A stretch of DNA of 64,000 bases from Catalinimonas niigatensis (GCF_030506285.1 NZ_CP119422.1:1922001-1986000), one strand, 5' to 3'. Counted from the stretch's first letter, positions 54,555 through 64,000 are shown. The notes: generated by a model not told the origin, from the letters alone. Numbers and translations: made by a program.

Positions 54555-55014
54555 AACTTAACGTTTACTCCGTATAACCAGCTAAAGCATTTGCTTTCTT
54601 AAATGAAAGCAATAAATATCAAATAAAAAAGCGTTAAAAGATATCTTTTTCTGGAATTTATTTGACTTTTTAAAACAAAAATTAGAAGCATTTATTTACA
54701 TAATAATCCTAAAGGCTTTTCAAAGTTTTCATTTACTAATTTTTTAGAAAAATTCTTAATTTATTTTAACTTACTTTAAATCACTTACTTTCAGTAATTT
54801 ACAGTAAATTAACTCAACAAAAAGTTGATAATATTAATAGACTATTTTTTTCAAAATAATAAAATCGACTTTTTCTTTCGCTGCTAAATAGACATATTTG
54901 TCTAACAGCAAGCGCATTTCCCTTCCCAAGTCTATTTTGACAAATCATTGGAAAATTCGCTTTCATTTTAGGATAGAAAATTAGCGTGTCATTTTTATAA
55001 AAAAGCAGATAGAT
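54555..55014. other. AT-rich divergent region between RepL-like gene and nrdB
   Basis: These 460 bases are strongly AT-rich and contain near-repeats (ACTTACTTTAAATC / ACTTACTTTCAG near 54770-54800) and the 16-bp palindrome at 54889-54904. No gene is seen. It must hold the promoters of both flanking genes, but no clean TTTG-N20-TAnnTTTG pair stands out. Confidence 0.5.
54889..54904. promoter_or_regulatory. Palindrome upstream of nrdB, candidate operator
   Basis: TAGACATATTTGTCTA is symmetrical at all but one pair. It lies about 110 bp before nrdB. Its 16-bp size is that of an NrdR box, but the sequence does not match the usual NrdR consensus. Confidence 0.4.
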
Positions 55015-56010
55015 ATGGATCAGAAAACATTAGAAGCGCAAGAGCCGATTTTGCAGGAAAACCCAAACCGTTTTGTACTATTTCCTATTGAGCATCCCGA
55101 TATATGGCAATGGTACAAGAAGGAAGAAGCAAGTTTCTGGACGGCTGAGGAGATAGATCTGAGCCAGGATTTGAAGGACTGGAGCAATATGACTGACGAC
55201 GAGCGGCATTTCATCTCTCATGTGCTTGCTTTCTTTGCTGCCAGTGATGGTATTGTGAATGAGAACCTGGCCGAAAATTTCGTCAATGAGGTACAGTATA
55301 CCGAAGCTAAGTTTTTCTATGGCTTCCAGATTGCGATGGAAAACGTTCATTCCGAGACTTACTCTTTGTTGATTGATACCTATATCAAGGATACCAAAAC
55401 CAAGAATAAGCTTTTCCGTGCCGTAGAAACGATGGACTGCGTGAAAAAGAAAGCAGACTGGGCGCTACGCTGGATTGATGAAGGTAATTTTGCCGAAAGA
55501 CTGGTGGCCTTTGCCGCTGTAGAAGGTATTTTCTTCTCCGGTAGCTTCTGTTCTATCTTCTGGCTGAAAAAGCGTGGACTGATGCCAGGACTAACTTTTT
55601 CCAATGAGCTGATTTCCCGCGACGAAGGATTGCACTGCGACTTTGCCTGTCATCTGTACATGAATCACCTGATCAACAGGCTTCCCAAAGAGACGGTCAT
55701 CAAAATCATTACTGATGCCGTAACCATTGAGAAGGAATTTGTAAGTGATGCCCTGCCGGTCAGCCTGATCGGCATGAACGCCGACCTGATGTGCCAGTAC
55801 ATTGAGTTTGTTGCTGACCGTCTGTTGCTTGAGCTCGGCTGTGACAAAATTTACAAATCCAGCAATCCTTTTGACTTTATGGAGATGATTTCACTACAAG
55901 GTAAGACTAACTTTTTTGAAAAGCGTGTAGGAGAATACCAGAAGGCTGGTGTGAAAAACAGCTCTGAGGATCAGGGTAAAGCCAAATTCTCCTTAGACGA
56001 AGACTTTTAG
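55015..56010 (+). CDS. nrdB: Ribonucleotide reductase small subunit (R2)
   Basis: A 331-residue diiron-tyrosyl radical subunit of class I ribonucleotide reductase. [13 protein letters not shown] carries the first iron-ligand Asp (D48); [12 protein letters not shown] carries the Glu and His ligands and the radical tyrosine, and DEGLHCDFA gives a further Glu/His pair. The C-terminal tail ([11 protein letters not shown]) is the R1-docking peptide. All redox residues appear present, so it is of the usual tyrosine type. It is followed by nrdA after 49 bp. Confidence 0.96.
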   Translation: MDQKTLEAQEPILQENPNRFVLFPIEHPDIWQWYKKEEASFWTAEEIDLSQDLKDWSNMTDDERHFISHVLAFFAASDGIVNENLAENFVNEVQYTEAKFFYGFQIAMENVHSETYSLLIDTYIKDTKTKNKLFRAVETMDCVKKKADWALRWIDEGNFAERLVAFAAVEGIFFSGSFCSIFWLKKRGLMPGLTFSNELISRDEGLHCDFACHLYMNHLINRLPKETVIKIITDAVTIEKEFVSDALPVSLIGMNADLMCQYIEFVADRLLLELGCDKIYKSSNPFDFMEMISLQGKTNFFEKRVGEYQKAGVKNSSEDQGKAKFSLDEDF

Positions 56011-56059
56011 AAATCAACTAAACTAACTTTTTTACTAACCCATATAATTCCAAACGCTT

Positions 56060-58483
56060 ATGCTAGTAATCAAAAGAGACGGCAGGCGCGAGTCAGTCAA
56101 ATTTGACAAGATTACGGCCAGAATCGAGAAACTATGCTACGGTCTCGACGGCAACCACGTCCATCCGGTAGAAGTAGCCAAAAAGGTTATTACCGGTATC
56201 TATGATGGGGTAACCACTGTAGAACTGGATAACCTGGCTGCCGAAACCGCGGCTACCCTTACGGTCAAACATCCTGACTATGCGGTACTGGCTGCCCGCA
56301 TTGCCATATCTAACTTGCATAAAGTGACCAGCAAGTCTTTCTCCAATACCATGAAGCGTCTTTATAAATATGAAGATCCTAAGAATGGAGAACATGCGCC
56401 CCTGATTTCTAAAGACACATATGCGGTCATTAAAAAGCATGCTGCTCTACTGGATTCTACCATCATTTACAGCCGTGACTACAATTACGATTACTTTGGC
56501 TTCAAGACGCTGGAGCGTTCTTACCTGATGAAGCTGGATGGTAAGGTAGTAGAGCGCCCTCAGCACATGCTGATGCGGGTAGCGGTCGGTATTCATGGTG
56601 AGGATATAGAATCAGCTGTGGAAACCTACAACCTGCTGTCGGAAAAGTGGTTTACCCATGCCACCCCTACCCTCTTCAATGCAGGTACGCCCAAGCCCCA
56701 GATGTCTTCCTGCTTTCTGCTGACCATCAAAGAAGATTCCATAGATGGTATCTACGATACCCTTAAGCAATGCGCTCAAATCTCGCAGTCTGCCGGAGGT
56801 ATCGGCCTAAGCATCCACCACGTAAGGGCTACCGGCTCTTATATACGCGGTACCAATGGCGTATCCAACGGTATTGTGCCCATGCTGCGTAACTTCGACA
56901 TGACCGCCCGCTATGTAGACCAGGGTGGTGGCAAACGCAAAGGCAGCTTTGCCATTTATCTGGAACCCTGGCATGCTGACGTCTATGACTTCCTGGATCT
57001 GAAGAAAAACCACGGTAAAGAAGAACTCCGTGCCCGTGACCTTTTCTACGCCATGTGGATTCCTGACCTCTTCATGAAGCGCGTGGAGAGCAATGACGAA
57101 TGGTCGCTCTTCTGCCCCAACGAAGCGCCCGGCCTCTACGACAGCTATGGTGATGATTTTGAAAAGCTGTACGAAAAATATGAGCGCGAAGGTAAAGCCC
57201 GCCGTACCGTAAAAGCGCAGGATCTGTGGTTTGAGATCCTGGAATCTCAGATTGAGACCGGTACACCTTATATGTTGTATAAGGACCATGCCAACCGCAA
57301 GTCTAATCAGAAAAACCTGGGAACCATACGTTCTTCCAACCTCTGCACCGAAATCATGGAGTATACATCTCCTGACGAAGTAGCCGTATGTAACCTGGCT
57401 TCCATCTCACTGCCCAAATTTGTGACAGAAGATGAAAACGGCAAGGCATTGCATTTTGACCATCAGAAGCTGTATGAGATTACCAAGGTAGTGACCCGCA
57501 ACCTGAACAAGGTGATAGATGTCAACTACTATCCGGTACCTGAAGCACGCAACTCCAACATGCGCCACCGTCCTATTGGTATCGGGGTACAGGGATTGGC
57601 CGATGCTTTCATCATGCTCAAAATGCCTTTTGAATCAGAAGAGGCCAAAGGACTGAACAAAGATATCTTTGAGACCATCTACTATGCATCTATGGAAACA
57701 TCCATGGAACTGGCAGAAAAAGAAGGTGCATACCAAACGTTCAAAGGCTCGCCCACTTCCAAAGGCATCTTTCAGTTTGACATGTGGGGTGTCACCCCTG
57801 ACAGCGGTCGCTGGGACTGGAATACCTTGAAGCAAAAAGTGAAAAAGCATGGTATACGCAATTCATTACTGCTGGCCCCTATGCCTACCGCTTCTACTTC
57901 TCAAATTCTGGGTAATAACGAATGTTTTGAGCCTTATACTTCCAATATCTACACCCGCCGCGTACTGTCTGGAGAGTTTGTGGTGGTGAACAAACACCTG
58001 CTCAAAGATCTGGTAGACCTGAATCTGTGGAATGAGAGCATGAAAAACCGTCTGATCTCTGAGAATGGTTCTATTCAAAATATTGACGACATTCCTCAGC
58101 ACCTGAAAGACTTGTACAAAACCACCTGGGAGATCTCACAGAAAGTGATTATTGACATGGCCGCAGACCGTGGCGCGTTTATCTGCCAGAGCCAGAGCCT
58201 CAATATCCACATGCAGGACCCTAATTTTGGCAAGTTGACATCCATGCACTTTCATGCCTGGAAGCGCGGACTCAAAACCGGTATGTACTATCTGCGGACC
58301 AAGGCCGCTACCGATGCCATCAAGTTTACGGTAGACAAAGCCGCCCTGGGACAGCCACAAACGGTGACCCAACAACAAATGGCCACCGTGGTAGAGCAGC
58401 GATCCCAAACGATCAGCCAAAACCAGTCGGACATGCAGTGTTCGCTGGACGACCCCGACAACTGCGAAGCCTGCGGAAGTTAA
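56060..58483 (+). CDS. nrdA: Ribonucleotide reductase large subunit (R1)
   Basis: An 807-residue catalytic subunit reducing ribonucleoside diphosphates. An ATP-cone allosteric domain fills residues 1-90 ([18 protein letters not shown]). The barrel has [19 protein letters not shown] with one redox Cys, [12 protein letters not shown] with the radical-site Cys, and [27 protein letters not shown] is the conserved loop, quoted here in parts as [20 protein letters not shown]. The tail NCEACGS supplies the C-terminal cysteine pair. Complete. It forms an operon with nrdB, ended by a terminator. Confidence 0.96.
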   Translation: MLVIKRDGRRESVKFDKITARIEKLCYGLDGNHVHPVEVAKKVITGIYDGVTTVELDNLAAETAATLTVKHPDYAVLAARIAISNLHKVTSKSFSNTMKRLYKYEDPKNGEHAPLISKDTYAVIKKHAALLDSTIIYSRDYNYDYFGFKTLERSYLMKLDGKVVERPQHMLMRVAVGIHGEDIESAVETYNLLSEKWFTHATPTLFNAGTPKPQMSSCFLLTIKEDSIDGIYDTLKQCAQISQSAGGIGLSIHHVRATGSYIRGTNGVSNGIVPMLRNFDMTARYVDQGGGKRKGSFAIYLEPWHADVYDFLDLKKNHGKEELRARDLFYAMWIPDLFMKRVESNDEWSLFCPNEAPGLYDSYGDDFEKLYEKYEREGKARRTVKAQDLWFEILESQIETGTPYMLYKDHANRKSNQKNLGTIRSSNLCTEIMEYTSPDEVAVCNLASISLPKFVTEDENGKALHFDHQKLYEITKVVTRNLNKVIDVNYYPVPEARNSNMRHRPIGIGVQGLADAFIMLKMPFESEEAKGLNKDIFETIYYASMETSMELAEKEGAYQTFKGSPTSKGIFQFDMWGVTPDSGRWDWNTLKQKVKKHGIRNSLLLAPMPTASTSQILGNNECFEPYTSNIYTRRVLSGEFVVVNKHLLKDLVDLNLWNESMKNRLISENGSIQNIDDIPQHLKDLYKTTWEISQKVIIDMAADRGAFICQSQSLNIHMQDPNFGKLTSMHFHAWKRGLKTGMYYLRTKAATDAIKFTVDKAALGQPQTVTQQQMATVVEQRSQTISQNQSDMQCSLDDPDNCEACGS

Positions 58484-58498
58484 TGTAACTCAAAGACA

Positions 58499-58530
58499 AA
58501 GCGTCATCCCAAAAGGGTGACGCTTTTTTA
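58499..58530 (+). terminator. Terminator of the nrdB-nrdA operon
   Basis: AAGCGTCA-T-CCC pairs with GGG-TGACGCTT around an AAAA loop, with one bulged base, followed by a T-run. It begins 16 bp after the nrdA stop. Confidence 0.8.
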
Positions 58531-58540
58531 TTTGTATAGG

Positions 58541-58594
58541 CTTCGGGCCAGAGGCCTTATGTATAATTGTCACTTGGCTGGAGCCAAGCGACTG
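58541..58594 (+). repeat. REP-like palindromic element 1
   Basis: Contains CGGGCCAGAGGCC, a short TA-rich joint, GTCAC, a 6-bp stem (TTGGCT / AGCCAA) and GCGACTGA. Layout and sequence match two more copies near 60.4-60.5 kb. It lies just after the nrdA terminator. Confidence 0.8.
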
Positions 58595-58646
58595 AGAACA
58601 ACTTTTAATAATGAAGAGTAGAACCTTAAATGCTTAACTAACTCAA

Positions 58647-60398
58647 GTGAATAGAATACATAATATTACTTTAGACAGCGGAAATAAGATTGGAGAAAGT
58701 AAGCTTAACTTTTTCGCTGACTATTTCTTGTTCGTTAATGATTATATTGGTCTTTTAGATGACATTCCACTTGAGAATCATTTATCCATCGTTGAGAAAA
58801 TTCTCGCTCAGATTAAAGATAATTTATATGATTCTATACCTTATTTAGATAACTATCTATCTTCTCCATTTTTACAAGATGAATTAGCAAAAGAGTTCTT
58901 AAGCTACAATGAACTAATACAATATATAGCAGAGTACCAAGGATTTAAAGAGAAAAGGAATATTAAGATTAAATGGATTAAACAAAATCAAGATTTTATA
59001 TTAACCCTTCACAGGTTTAAAAGTGAATTGGAGGAAGGACTTTTCCGAAAAGCTTTAGATGCTATCAAGAGTTTAATGTCATGTCCACATGGGCTATCGT
59101 ATCATATAAACGAGATTAAATACTACACCAACATTATGGTAAGTGAGTATCTATTCAGAGGATTTTCAAAAAAAGATATTAAAACTTTTCTCAGTAGCAC
59201 ATTCAGCAAAAACAAATATGATTTCATCTTCCCTGAAGCAATCAAAACACCTGAAGAAAAATCTGAATACTTACAACAAGTTAAATTAAAAAAACAACTT
59301 GAAGCCTTTTGGCGTGCTTTCAACAAAGAAATCCATGAAAGTAACTTCATATTTAGGATAAAAAATATCACAGCAGAGGATGATTTTAGTTTCATATACA
59401 ATAAAGTTACTTTTAAAAGTAACCAACATGAAATGTTTATCTCTCTTAGAAAAGGTGTGTATGACAAGCTGGATTTAAAGATAGTTGATAGATTTTTTCG
59501 TGGTCAAGATAAAATAGTCTTGGCAGTTATATCAATACAATTTAGCAGTTTTGAGACAGCACTACAGCAGGCAAGAAATCAAATAAACAAAGAACTCTCT
59601 TACCTCAATTATACGACTGGAGCTAATGCCATTTTAGATCCGTTTGAATATGTTACTCTTTCTCCTGAATTCACTTTCGCCGGTGGAAGTGTTCAACTTG
59701 ATAAAAACTCTGATGACATTACGATTGATAATCATAAAGAAAAGCTTGAAGATAATCCTTACAAATATTTAGATGATGTAAACAGTCCAGCTAAAGATCA
59801 CTTGCTGAAGTTTGAAAATGCGTTTACTCAAGCAATTAGTAGCAAAAAACCCAATGACTACTGGCAGTATATAGAGAACCTCATACAATCAGCTCTTCCG
59901 AATAATAAAAAAGAAGTAAAAAGCTATGTTTCTTCAATTCTCTTGTTAAATAGCTTTTCCTATCACCAAAATCAAATTTTAAGATATACCCTTAACGCAA
60001 TAACACCATTTAACAGCTCTGCTGAAAGAATTGGCATAGACATAAAGAGGCAACTTGAAATTTTTCAAAAGTGGGAGCAGCAAAGTTTAAAAAGCCTTTC
60101 TGAAGAAGTAAACAATGATTTTATAAACCATATTATAGATAATTATACAAATGCTTTGGAATGGCTTCCATTAGGGAATGACTATTATAAGTCTATACTC
60201 AAGGAAGCATATGAGCAAAGAAACTTCTATGTACATCAAGGAAGTGAGCATCCAAAAGCCGTCACTAAATTACAAATAACTTTGCCTAGGCTGGTTGCCC
60301 GACTTCGTTGGCTTTTGTTAGAAGAAATAAGGAATCATCCCAAATTAGACTTTAAACAGATTCTTGATTCTTTGAAGGAAAAAGGAGAAAAAAATTAA
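58647..60398 (+). CDS. HEPN-like protein of unknown function
   Basis: A 583-residue protein, start GTG at 58647 as no ATG fits. It is largely helical and visibly more AT-rich than nrdA before it. Residues about 390-583 look like a HEPN domain, with the motif RNFYVH (R525 and H530, the Rx4H pattern used by HEPN RNases) followed by QGSEHPKAV, as in ApeA-type C-termini. The N-terminal 380 residues are unrecognised, with no membrane segment, nuclease or ATPase motif. HEPN proteins often serve in antiphage defence or toxin systems, but no antitoxin gene is adjacent. REP elements bracket the gene and a RAYT gene follows. Confidence 0.7.
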   Translation: MNRIHNITLDSGNKIGESKLNFFADYFLFVNDYIGLLDDIPLENHLSIVEKILAQIKDNLYDSIPYLDNYLSSPFLQDELAKEFLSYNELIQYIAEYQGFKEKRNIKIKWIKQNQDFILTLHRFKSELEEGLFRKALDAIKSLMSCPHGLSYHINEIKYYTNIMVSEYLFRGFSKKDIKTFLSSTFSKNKYDFIFPEAIKTPEEKSEYLQQVKLKKQLEAFWRAFNKEIHESNFIFRIKNITAEDDFSFIYNKVTFKSNQHEMFISLRKGVYDKLDLKIVDRFFRGQDKIVLAVISIQFSSFETALQQARNQINKELSYLNYTTGANAILDPFEYVTLSPEFTFAGGSVQLDKNSDDITIDNHKEKLEDNPYKYLDDVNSPAKDHLLKFENAFTQAISSKKPNDYWQYIENLIQSALPNNKKEVKSYVSSILLLNSFSYHQNQILRYTLNAITPFNSSAERIGIDIKRQLEIFQKWEQQSLKSLSEEVNNDFINHIIDNYTNALEWLPLGNDYYKSILKEAYEQRNFYVHQGSEHPKAVTKLQITLPRLVARLRWLLLEEIRNHPKLDFKQILDSLKEKGEKN

Positions 60399-60399
60399 T

Positions 60400-60450
60400 C
60401 CAGTCGCTAGCGTCTCGCTAGTGACGGCTATCCTGAGGGCCTCTGGCCCG
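60400..60450 (-). repeat. REP-like palindromic element 2 (inverted)
   Basis: On the minus strand it reads CGGGCCAGAGGCCCT, a variable joint, CGTCAC, stem TAGCG-AGA-CGCTA, then GCGACTGG. It starts two bases after the HEPN-like stop and is inverted relative to elements 1 and 3. Confidence 0.82.
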
Positions 60451-60473
60451 AGTTGAGCCAGCAGATGAAGACA

Positions 60474-60525
60474 CGGGCCAGGGGCCCTTATAGATAATCG
60501 TCACACGCAAGATGCGAGCGACTGA
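60474..60525 (+). repeat. REP-like palindromic element 3
   Basis: Reads CGGGCCAGGGGCCCTTAT, a joint ATAATCGTCAC, stem CGCA-AGA-TGCG, and GCGACTGA. It is 23 bp from inverted element 2, so the two form a BIME-like pair in front of the transposase gene. Confidence 0.82.
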
Positions 60526-60621
60526 AGTGTGTTGATAGGTATGTTTTGAAAAATCATACATGCAGACAGATGATAAGAAATTAGTAATAAAAATCAGAAG
60601 GCATGCCTGTAACTTCAATCC

Positions 60622-61152
60622 ATGTCAGAATTGCGCAAGGCCAATACGGATCATCCTTACTTCATCACCTGCACGGTAGTACAATGGATTGACGTCTTCA
60701 CGAGAAATTGCTACTCTGATGTGCTGATTGATAGTCTCAAATACTGTCAACAGTATAAGGGTTTGGAAGTATACTCTTACGTTATAATGCCTAGCCATAT
60801 TCACATGATCGTCAGGCAGGGAGAGGGAAAACTGGATAAAGTGATGGGTGATTTCAAAAGCTTTACTGCAAAAGAGATTCTCAACATGATTGTTGCTTCA
60901 CCACAGGAAAGCCGTAAAAAGTGGTTGCTGCATATGTTTGCTTATGCCGCAAAATACCATCAGCAGCATGCCCAATATATGTTCTGGCAATATACCAAGC
61001 ATCCAGTGGAACTTAGTAATGCTGCCATCTTTCAGCAAAAAATGGATTATATCCACCAAAACCCAATGACTGCTGGCTATGTCACCGAAGCGGAGAAGTG
61101 GTATTACAGTAGTGCCAATCCATTTTCATCCTTGAAAGTGCTGGTAGGCTGA
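60622..61152 (+). CDS. REP-associated tyrosine transposase (RAYT, Y1 family)
   Basis: A 176-residue HUH-type single-strand DNA transposase. PYFITCTVVQWIDVFTR opens the fold, VIMPSHIHMIVRQGEGKL holds the HUH histidines (HIH), and the C-terminal YIHQNPMTAGYV with WYYSSA is the usual RAYT ending; a tyrosine in the AYAAKYHQQHAQY helix is the likely nucleophile. Length is right for an intact gene. RAYTs bind and cut REP palindromes, and two such elements lie within 150 bp upstream, so the enzyme-substrate link is strong. Left partner element 1 lies 2 kb upstream, beyond the HEPN-like gene. Confidence 0.92.
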   Translation: MSELRKANTDHPYFITCTVVQWIDVFTRNCYSDVLIDSLKYCQQYKGLEVYSYVIMPSHIHMIVRQGEGKLDKVMGDFKSFTAKEILNMIVASPQESRKKWLLHMFAYAAKYHQQHAQYMFWQYTKHPVELSNAAIFQQKMDYIHQNPMTAGYVTEAEKWYYSSANPFSSLKVLVG

Positions 61153-61291
61153 TATTCAAAAAACACTTTCAAGCCATTAGTAATTGTATGAACTTGTCTA
61201 CGTTATGCCCGGAATTTAATCTTTAAGTTTCGCATTAATATTTTTGTTACTTTGACAGTAGTTTTAAAAAAACTTTTTAACCTTATAAAAA

Positions 61292-62530
61292 ATGCGACAA
61301 ACCTTATATCGTCAGATATACTTAAGTCTGCTGACTTTACTTTTTTTGTCATCTTGCGGAAATGCCCAGCAAACAGAAGCTACTTATTTTACAGATGTGA
61401 TGGCTACGCACGTCCCTCAAGACGCTGATGCTCATGCGCTGGATGTTGCTTTTGCAGATGTGGATGAGGATGGCGATCTGGACGTAATCCTGGCGCTGGA
61501 AGCAGATGCCAACCGGCTTTATCTTAATGATGGTGGTGGCAAATTAGACTGGAAGAAAGAGGTGTTTGATACAGCAAAGCATGACACAGAACATGTACGC
61601 ATCGCAGACTTTGATGGAGACGGACATGCAGATGTGGTTTTTGTAGCCGAGGATGATCAGCAACATGAATACTACCTGGGCAATGGAGACGGCAGTTTTA
61701 GTAATGTAAGTGATCGTTTGCTCGCAAAAAGCGAAGGTAACGGTTTGGATGTAGGAGACGTAAATGGAGATGGCCTGCCGGATATAGTTGTTGGTAATTC
61801 CGGTGTATCAGGTCAGAATTTTCTCTGGATCAATGACGAGTCTCGTCCGGGATATTTTGTTGATCGCACCAAAGAATCTTTACCACAGGTCAATGATGCT
61901 ACTCAGAGCATCAAACTGGCTGATCTTAATGGAGACGGAAGTCTGGACATGCTGGTAGGCAATGAGGTCCCTCCCAACCGATTGCTTATCAATGATAGTG
62001 AAGGTAATTTTACAGAAGCTGCAGAGCAACTGGATTTACCTGTTCCTCTGCACACCAGGGAAGTCTTTACCTTTGATGCAGAAGGTGATGGTGATCAGGA
62101 TGTTGTATTTGCTAACCTGACCAGCAATGGTGGAGAGCGGGATAAAGATCCACGCACACGCATACTCATTAATGATGGGAAAGCCAATTTTACGGATGAA
62201 ACCCAAACACGTATGCCTGAAAATAAATTTTCTACTTATGCGGCAGCACCCATTGACATTGATCATGACGGGTACATGGATTTGCTGCTGAGTGCCATTG
62301 CTATCCCTCCTTTTGAAGCTCTTCAGGTACGTGCCTACAAAAATGATGGTAAGGGTATGTACACCAATGTAACACAGCAGTTTATTCCTGCTGAAACGGT
62401 AGGCCGTAGTTGGGGTATTGCAATCGGTGATCTTAACGGAGATGGTATGGACGACGCTTTTATAGGCGGATGGGGATCGCAAGCACGTCTGTTGTTGTCT
62501 AAAAATGTGCGGTCTCACAGTAAAGACTAA
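61292..62530 (+). CDS. FG-GAP/VCBS-repeat lipoprotein
   Basis: A 412-residue lipoprotein with lipobox LSSC near residues 19-22. The body is a beta-propeller of FG-GAP/VCBS repeats, each with a Ca-binding DxDxDGxxD loop: DVDEDGDLDVILAL, DFDGDGHADVVFV, DVNGDGLPDIVVG, DLNGDGSLDMLVG, DAEGDGDQDVVF, DIDHDGYMDLLLS and DLNGDGMDDAFIG. No enzyme domain. Such proteins bind ligands at the cell surface. The nearest terminator is far, and the gene seems free-standing. Confidence 0.88.
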   Translation: MRQTLYRQIYLSLLTLLFLSSCGNAQQTEATYFTDVMATHVPQDADAHALDVAFADVDEDGDLDVILALEADANRLYLNDGGGKLDWKKEVFDTAKHDTEHVRIADFDGDGHADVVFVAEDDQQHEYYLGNGDGSFSNVSDRLLAKSEGNGLDVGDVNGDGLPDIVVGNSGVSGQNFLWINDESRPGYFVDRTKESLPQVNDATQSIKLADLNGDGSLDMLVGNEVPPNRLLINDSEGNFTEAAEQLDLPVPLHTREVFTFDAEGDGDQDVVFANLTSNGGERDKDPRTRILINDGKANFTDETQTRMPENKFSTYAAAPIDIDHDGYMDLLLSAIAIPPFEALQVRAYKNDGKGMYTNVTQQFIPAETVGRSWGIAIGDLNGDGMDDAFIGGWGSQARLLLSKNVRSHSKD

Positions 62531-62721
62531 CCTTCTCTCCTTAGCAATTATTACAGACTAAGTTTAACGTTTTTTAGACCTTCAAACATACCCAATATTC
62601 AAAGGTTACTGTTAAAGCTGCAGAGAGCAGTCAAGATCATTTTTATATACAGTCTGCATCAGCCAATGTCAGAACGGCATGGGCATTAATTCACAAATTT
62701 TTTAACCCAAAAAACAAAATC

Positions 62722-62991
62722 ATGGAAAATACCACCAAATATAGAGTATCCTTTTGGAGAAGTGGCGCAAGAAAACCTTCTGGAAGCCGGTTTTTTGATA
62801 CTGAGGAACAAGCCTACGCCTATTTTAATCAATATACCAGACAGGATAAGGTAATTATGGAAGAAGAGTGGGGAACGGGTGCGTCTGCAGAAATCAAACT
62901 GGAGATTGTAAGTCTCAATGAAAACGGAATGGAAGTAGATGCCCAGGCTGTAGACTCTATGCATGTGGTACAGCAGGATGCGATAGATTGA
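62722..62991 (+). CDS. Small hypothetical protein
   Basis: An 89-residue soluble, acidic protein with no recognised domain. Segments such as TKYRVSFWRSGARKPSGSRF, EEQAYAYFNQYTRQD and LEIVSLNENGME suggest a compact alpha/beta fold. A clear ATG and an efficient terminator right after the stop support a real, separately transcribed gene. Confidence 0.7.
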   Translation: MENTTKYRVSFWRSGARKPSGSRFFDTEEQAYAYFNQYTRQDKVIMEEEWGTGASAEIKLEIVSLNENGMEVDAQAVDSMHVVQQDAID

Positions 62992-63029
62992 ATGATTACA
63001 AAACGAAGAATTGATGCAATAGTAAAAAG

Positions 63030-63057
63030 GGGCTGCATTACTGCAGCCCTTTTTTTT
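63030..63057 (+). terminator. Terminator after the small hypothetical gene
   Basis: GGGCTGCA and TGCAGCCC make an 8-bp stem with a TTAC loop followed by eight Ts, about 40 bp after the stop. Confidence 0.9.
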
Positions 63058-63102
63058 GACAAACCCTATTTAATAACTAGGATTCTACCGAAGGAAATAC
63101 TC

Positions 63103-64000
63103 TTACTTTTTATATAATGATGATAAAGCATCAAAGCTAAAAGAAAAGTCCATTCTAATTTCAGGATAGGTAAGGGATGTACCATTGAACTGCTGGGTAT
63201 GGGTACTGCCATCCAGTTTTACTGCCACACTTTTTACCGGACAATATACTATACCTACTGACGATTTATAAAATTGTCCATCATCTGACAGCCCAGACTC
63301 ATTGTCTCCACCGTAGGTCTTGTTCTGAATCACTTCAGGATTAGACATCCAATCCATAAACACATAAGGAATAAACTGCCCTACTTTAGACTTGATGCTA
63401 TAGCCTAATCTGACATAAAAAGTTTGTACAGTATAGTTCGCTTTTGTGATGACATCATTTTCAGAAAGATTAATATCGGGCTGGCTGGCACGAGTTCCTA
63501 AAAAGGTTTCCCGCTGTCTGCTATTGATACCAGCATCCTGTACAATAGTCAAAACACTTAGCGGATCGCGAAGTCCCTGATGGCTGGCTACCCAATAAGC
63601 AGACTGAATAATCAGTTGACGATACTGTTTTTCTACAAAAGCACCGTACACAGTAAAGTTATCGCCCTGCATCCAGGGAAGAATACCTCCATCGGGAGAT
63701 CCATCTCCCAAATTCACAGTAGAAGTAGCTTTATTTCCATTGATACTGGAGCTGTACCCGGAAGTTCCGATTAGTAAGCCTTTACGGTCAGACTCATACC
63801 GTACATCCCAACCAAGTGGAACAATACCTTTCTTTGGCAGGGCCGTCTTCTCCATTGTCAGTACTCAAAGCATAGGAAGCTTTTCCGTTCAGGAAATCAT
63901 ACGCTCCATGTACCATGAAATTAGTGGTACGTTCCAAAAATAAATGGTCATTATCAAAAAGTTCTGGAGGTTCTATCCCTATAAAAGTAGGTATCTGATC
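63103..64000 (-). pseudogene. Outer-membrane beta-barrel protein gene with frameshift, cut by window end
   Basis: The minus strand encodes the C-terminal part of a porin-like barrel: alternating strands such as NFTVYGAFVEKQYRQLIIQS, VQTFYVRLGYSIKS and FIPYVFMDWMSN, ending in short aromatic-rich strands. The continuous frame begins at 63855, but the preceding sequence (RTTNFMVHGAYDFLNGKAS and YALSTDNGEDGPA) continues in another frame and joins exactly if one base is removed from the AAA at 63833-63835 (minus sense). The upstream part lies outside the window. A recent mutation or a sequencing error are both possible. No specific porin family identified. Confidence 0.6.

Noticed and set aside
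54057-55014. Integrated plasmid or replication origin around the RepL-like gene
   Set aside because: No iterons, partition, relaxase or resolvase genes nearby; neighbours are housekeeping genes.
58647-60398. Calling the HEPN-like gene an established antiphage system
   Set aside because: Only the C-terminal Rx4H pattern supports HEPN; no partner gene or known system architecture is present.
60418-60618. Minus-strand frame of 66 codons across the REP pair
   Set aside because: It overlaps palindromic REP DNA and has no protein-like features.

Overview
The window looks like chromosomal DNA of a Bacteroidota bacterium, most likely of the order Cytophagales. Signs are a SusC/SusD outer-membrane pair, DUF4199 membrane proteins, a propeller-type sensor kinase, FG-GAP, WG and BNR-type lipoproteins, a CrtY-type lycopene cyclase, few Shine-Dalgarno sequences, and promoters of the TTTG-N20-TAnnTTTG kind (clearest before rplU). 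No rRNA, tRNA, CRISPR array or prophage was seen. Genus cannot be fixed from sequence alone.

Layout. 1-1.7 kb: two sugar-nucleotide genes (SDR epimerase, RmlC-like). 1.7-9.2 kb, minus strand: a lipoprotein, then an operon of a dihydroorotase-like protein without metal ligands, two DUF4199 proteins and two GT2 glycosyltransferases, preceded by a BatA-like protein. 9.2-12.8 kb: kdsC with a 94-bp octamer repeat touching its start codon, DAHP synthase overlapping a ribulose-phosphate-epimerase/CBS fusion, and a lipid A-type acyltransferase. 13.4-26.3 kb: SusC-SusD-lipoprotein operon, a retropepsin-like protein, and a LuxR-type regulator with its sensor kinase. 26.6-34.8 kb: small membrane and redox proteins, a decayed DUF2568 gene, an HI0933-family flavoprotein, a divergent GT51 protein and a large WG-repeat lipoprotein. 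34.8-44.8 kb, minus strand: housekeeping genes (Na+/alanine symporter, rmlD-like, cyclophilin, hemC, holB, rpmE2, queE, folD, lepA) with one broken four-helix-bundle gene. 45-54.6 kb: asnB, crtY, a giant TPR protein, rpmA and an extended rplU, and a RepL-like protein. 55-58.5 kb: nrdB-nrdA.

The most unusual stretch is 58.5-61.2 kb: an AT-rich gene for a HEPN-like protein lies between REP-type palindromes, followed by a REP-associated tyrosine transposase. This looks like a small mobile locus inserted just after the nrdA terminator. Other points of interest are the epimerase-CBS fusion beside DAHP synthase, the octamer repeat at kdsC, a cytosine-depleted transcript candidate ending in a perfect terminator at 45.1 kb, and ribosomal protein L21 with two nearly identical helix-hairpin-helix modules. 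The last kilobase holds an FG-GAP protein, a small conserved-looking protein and the end of a frameshifted outer-membrane barrel gene that runs off the window.
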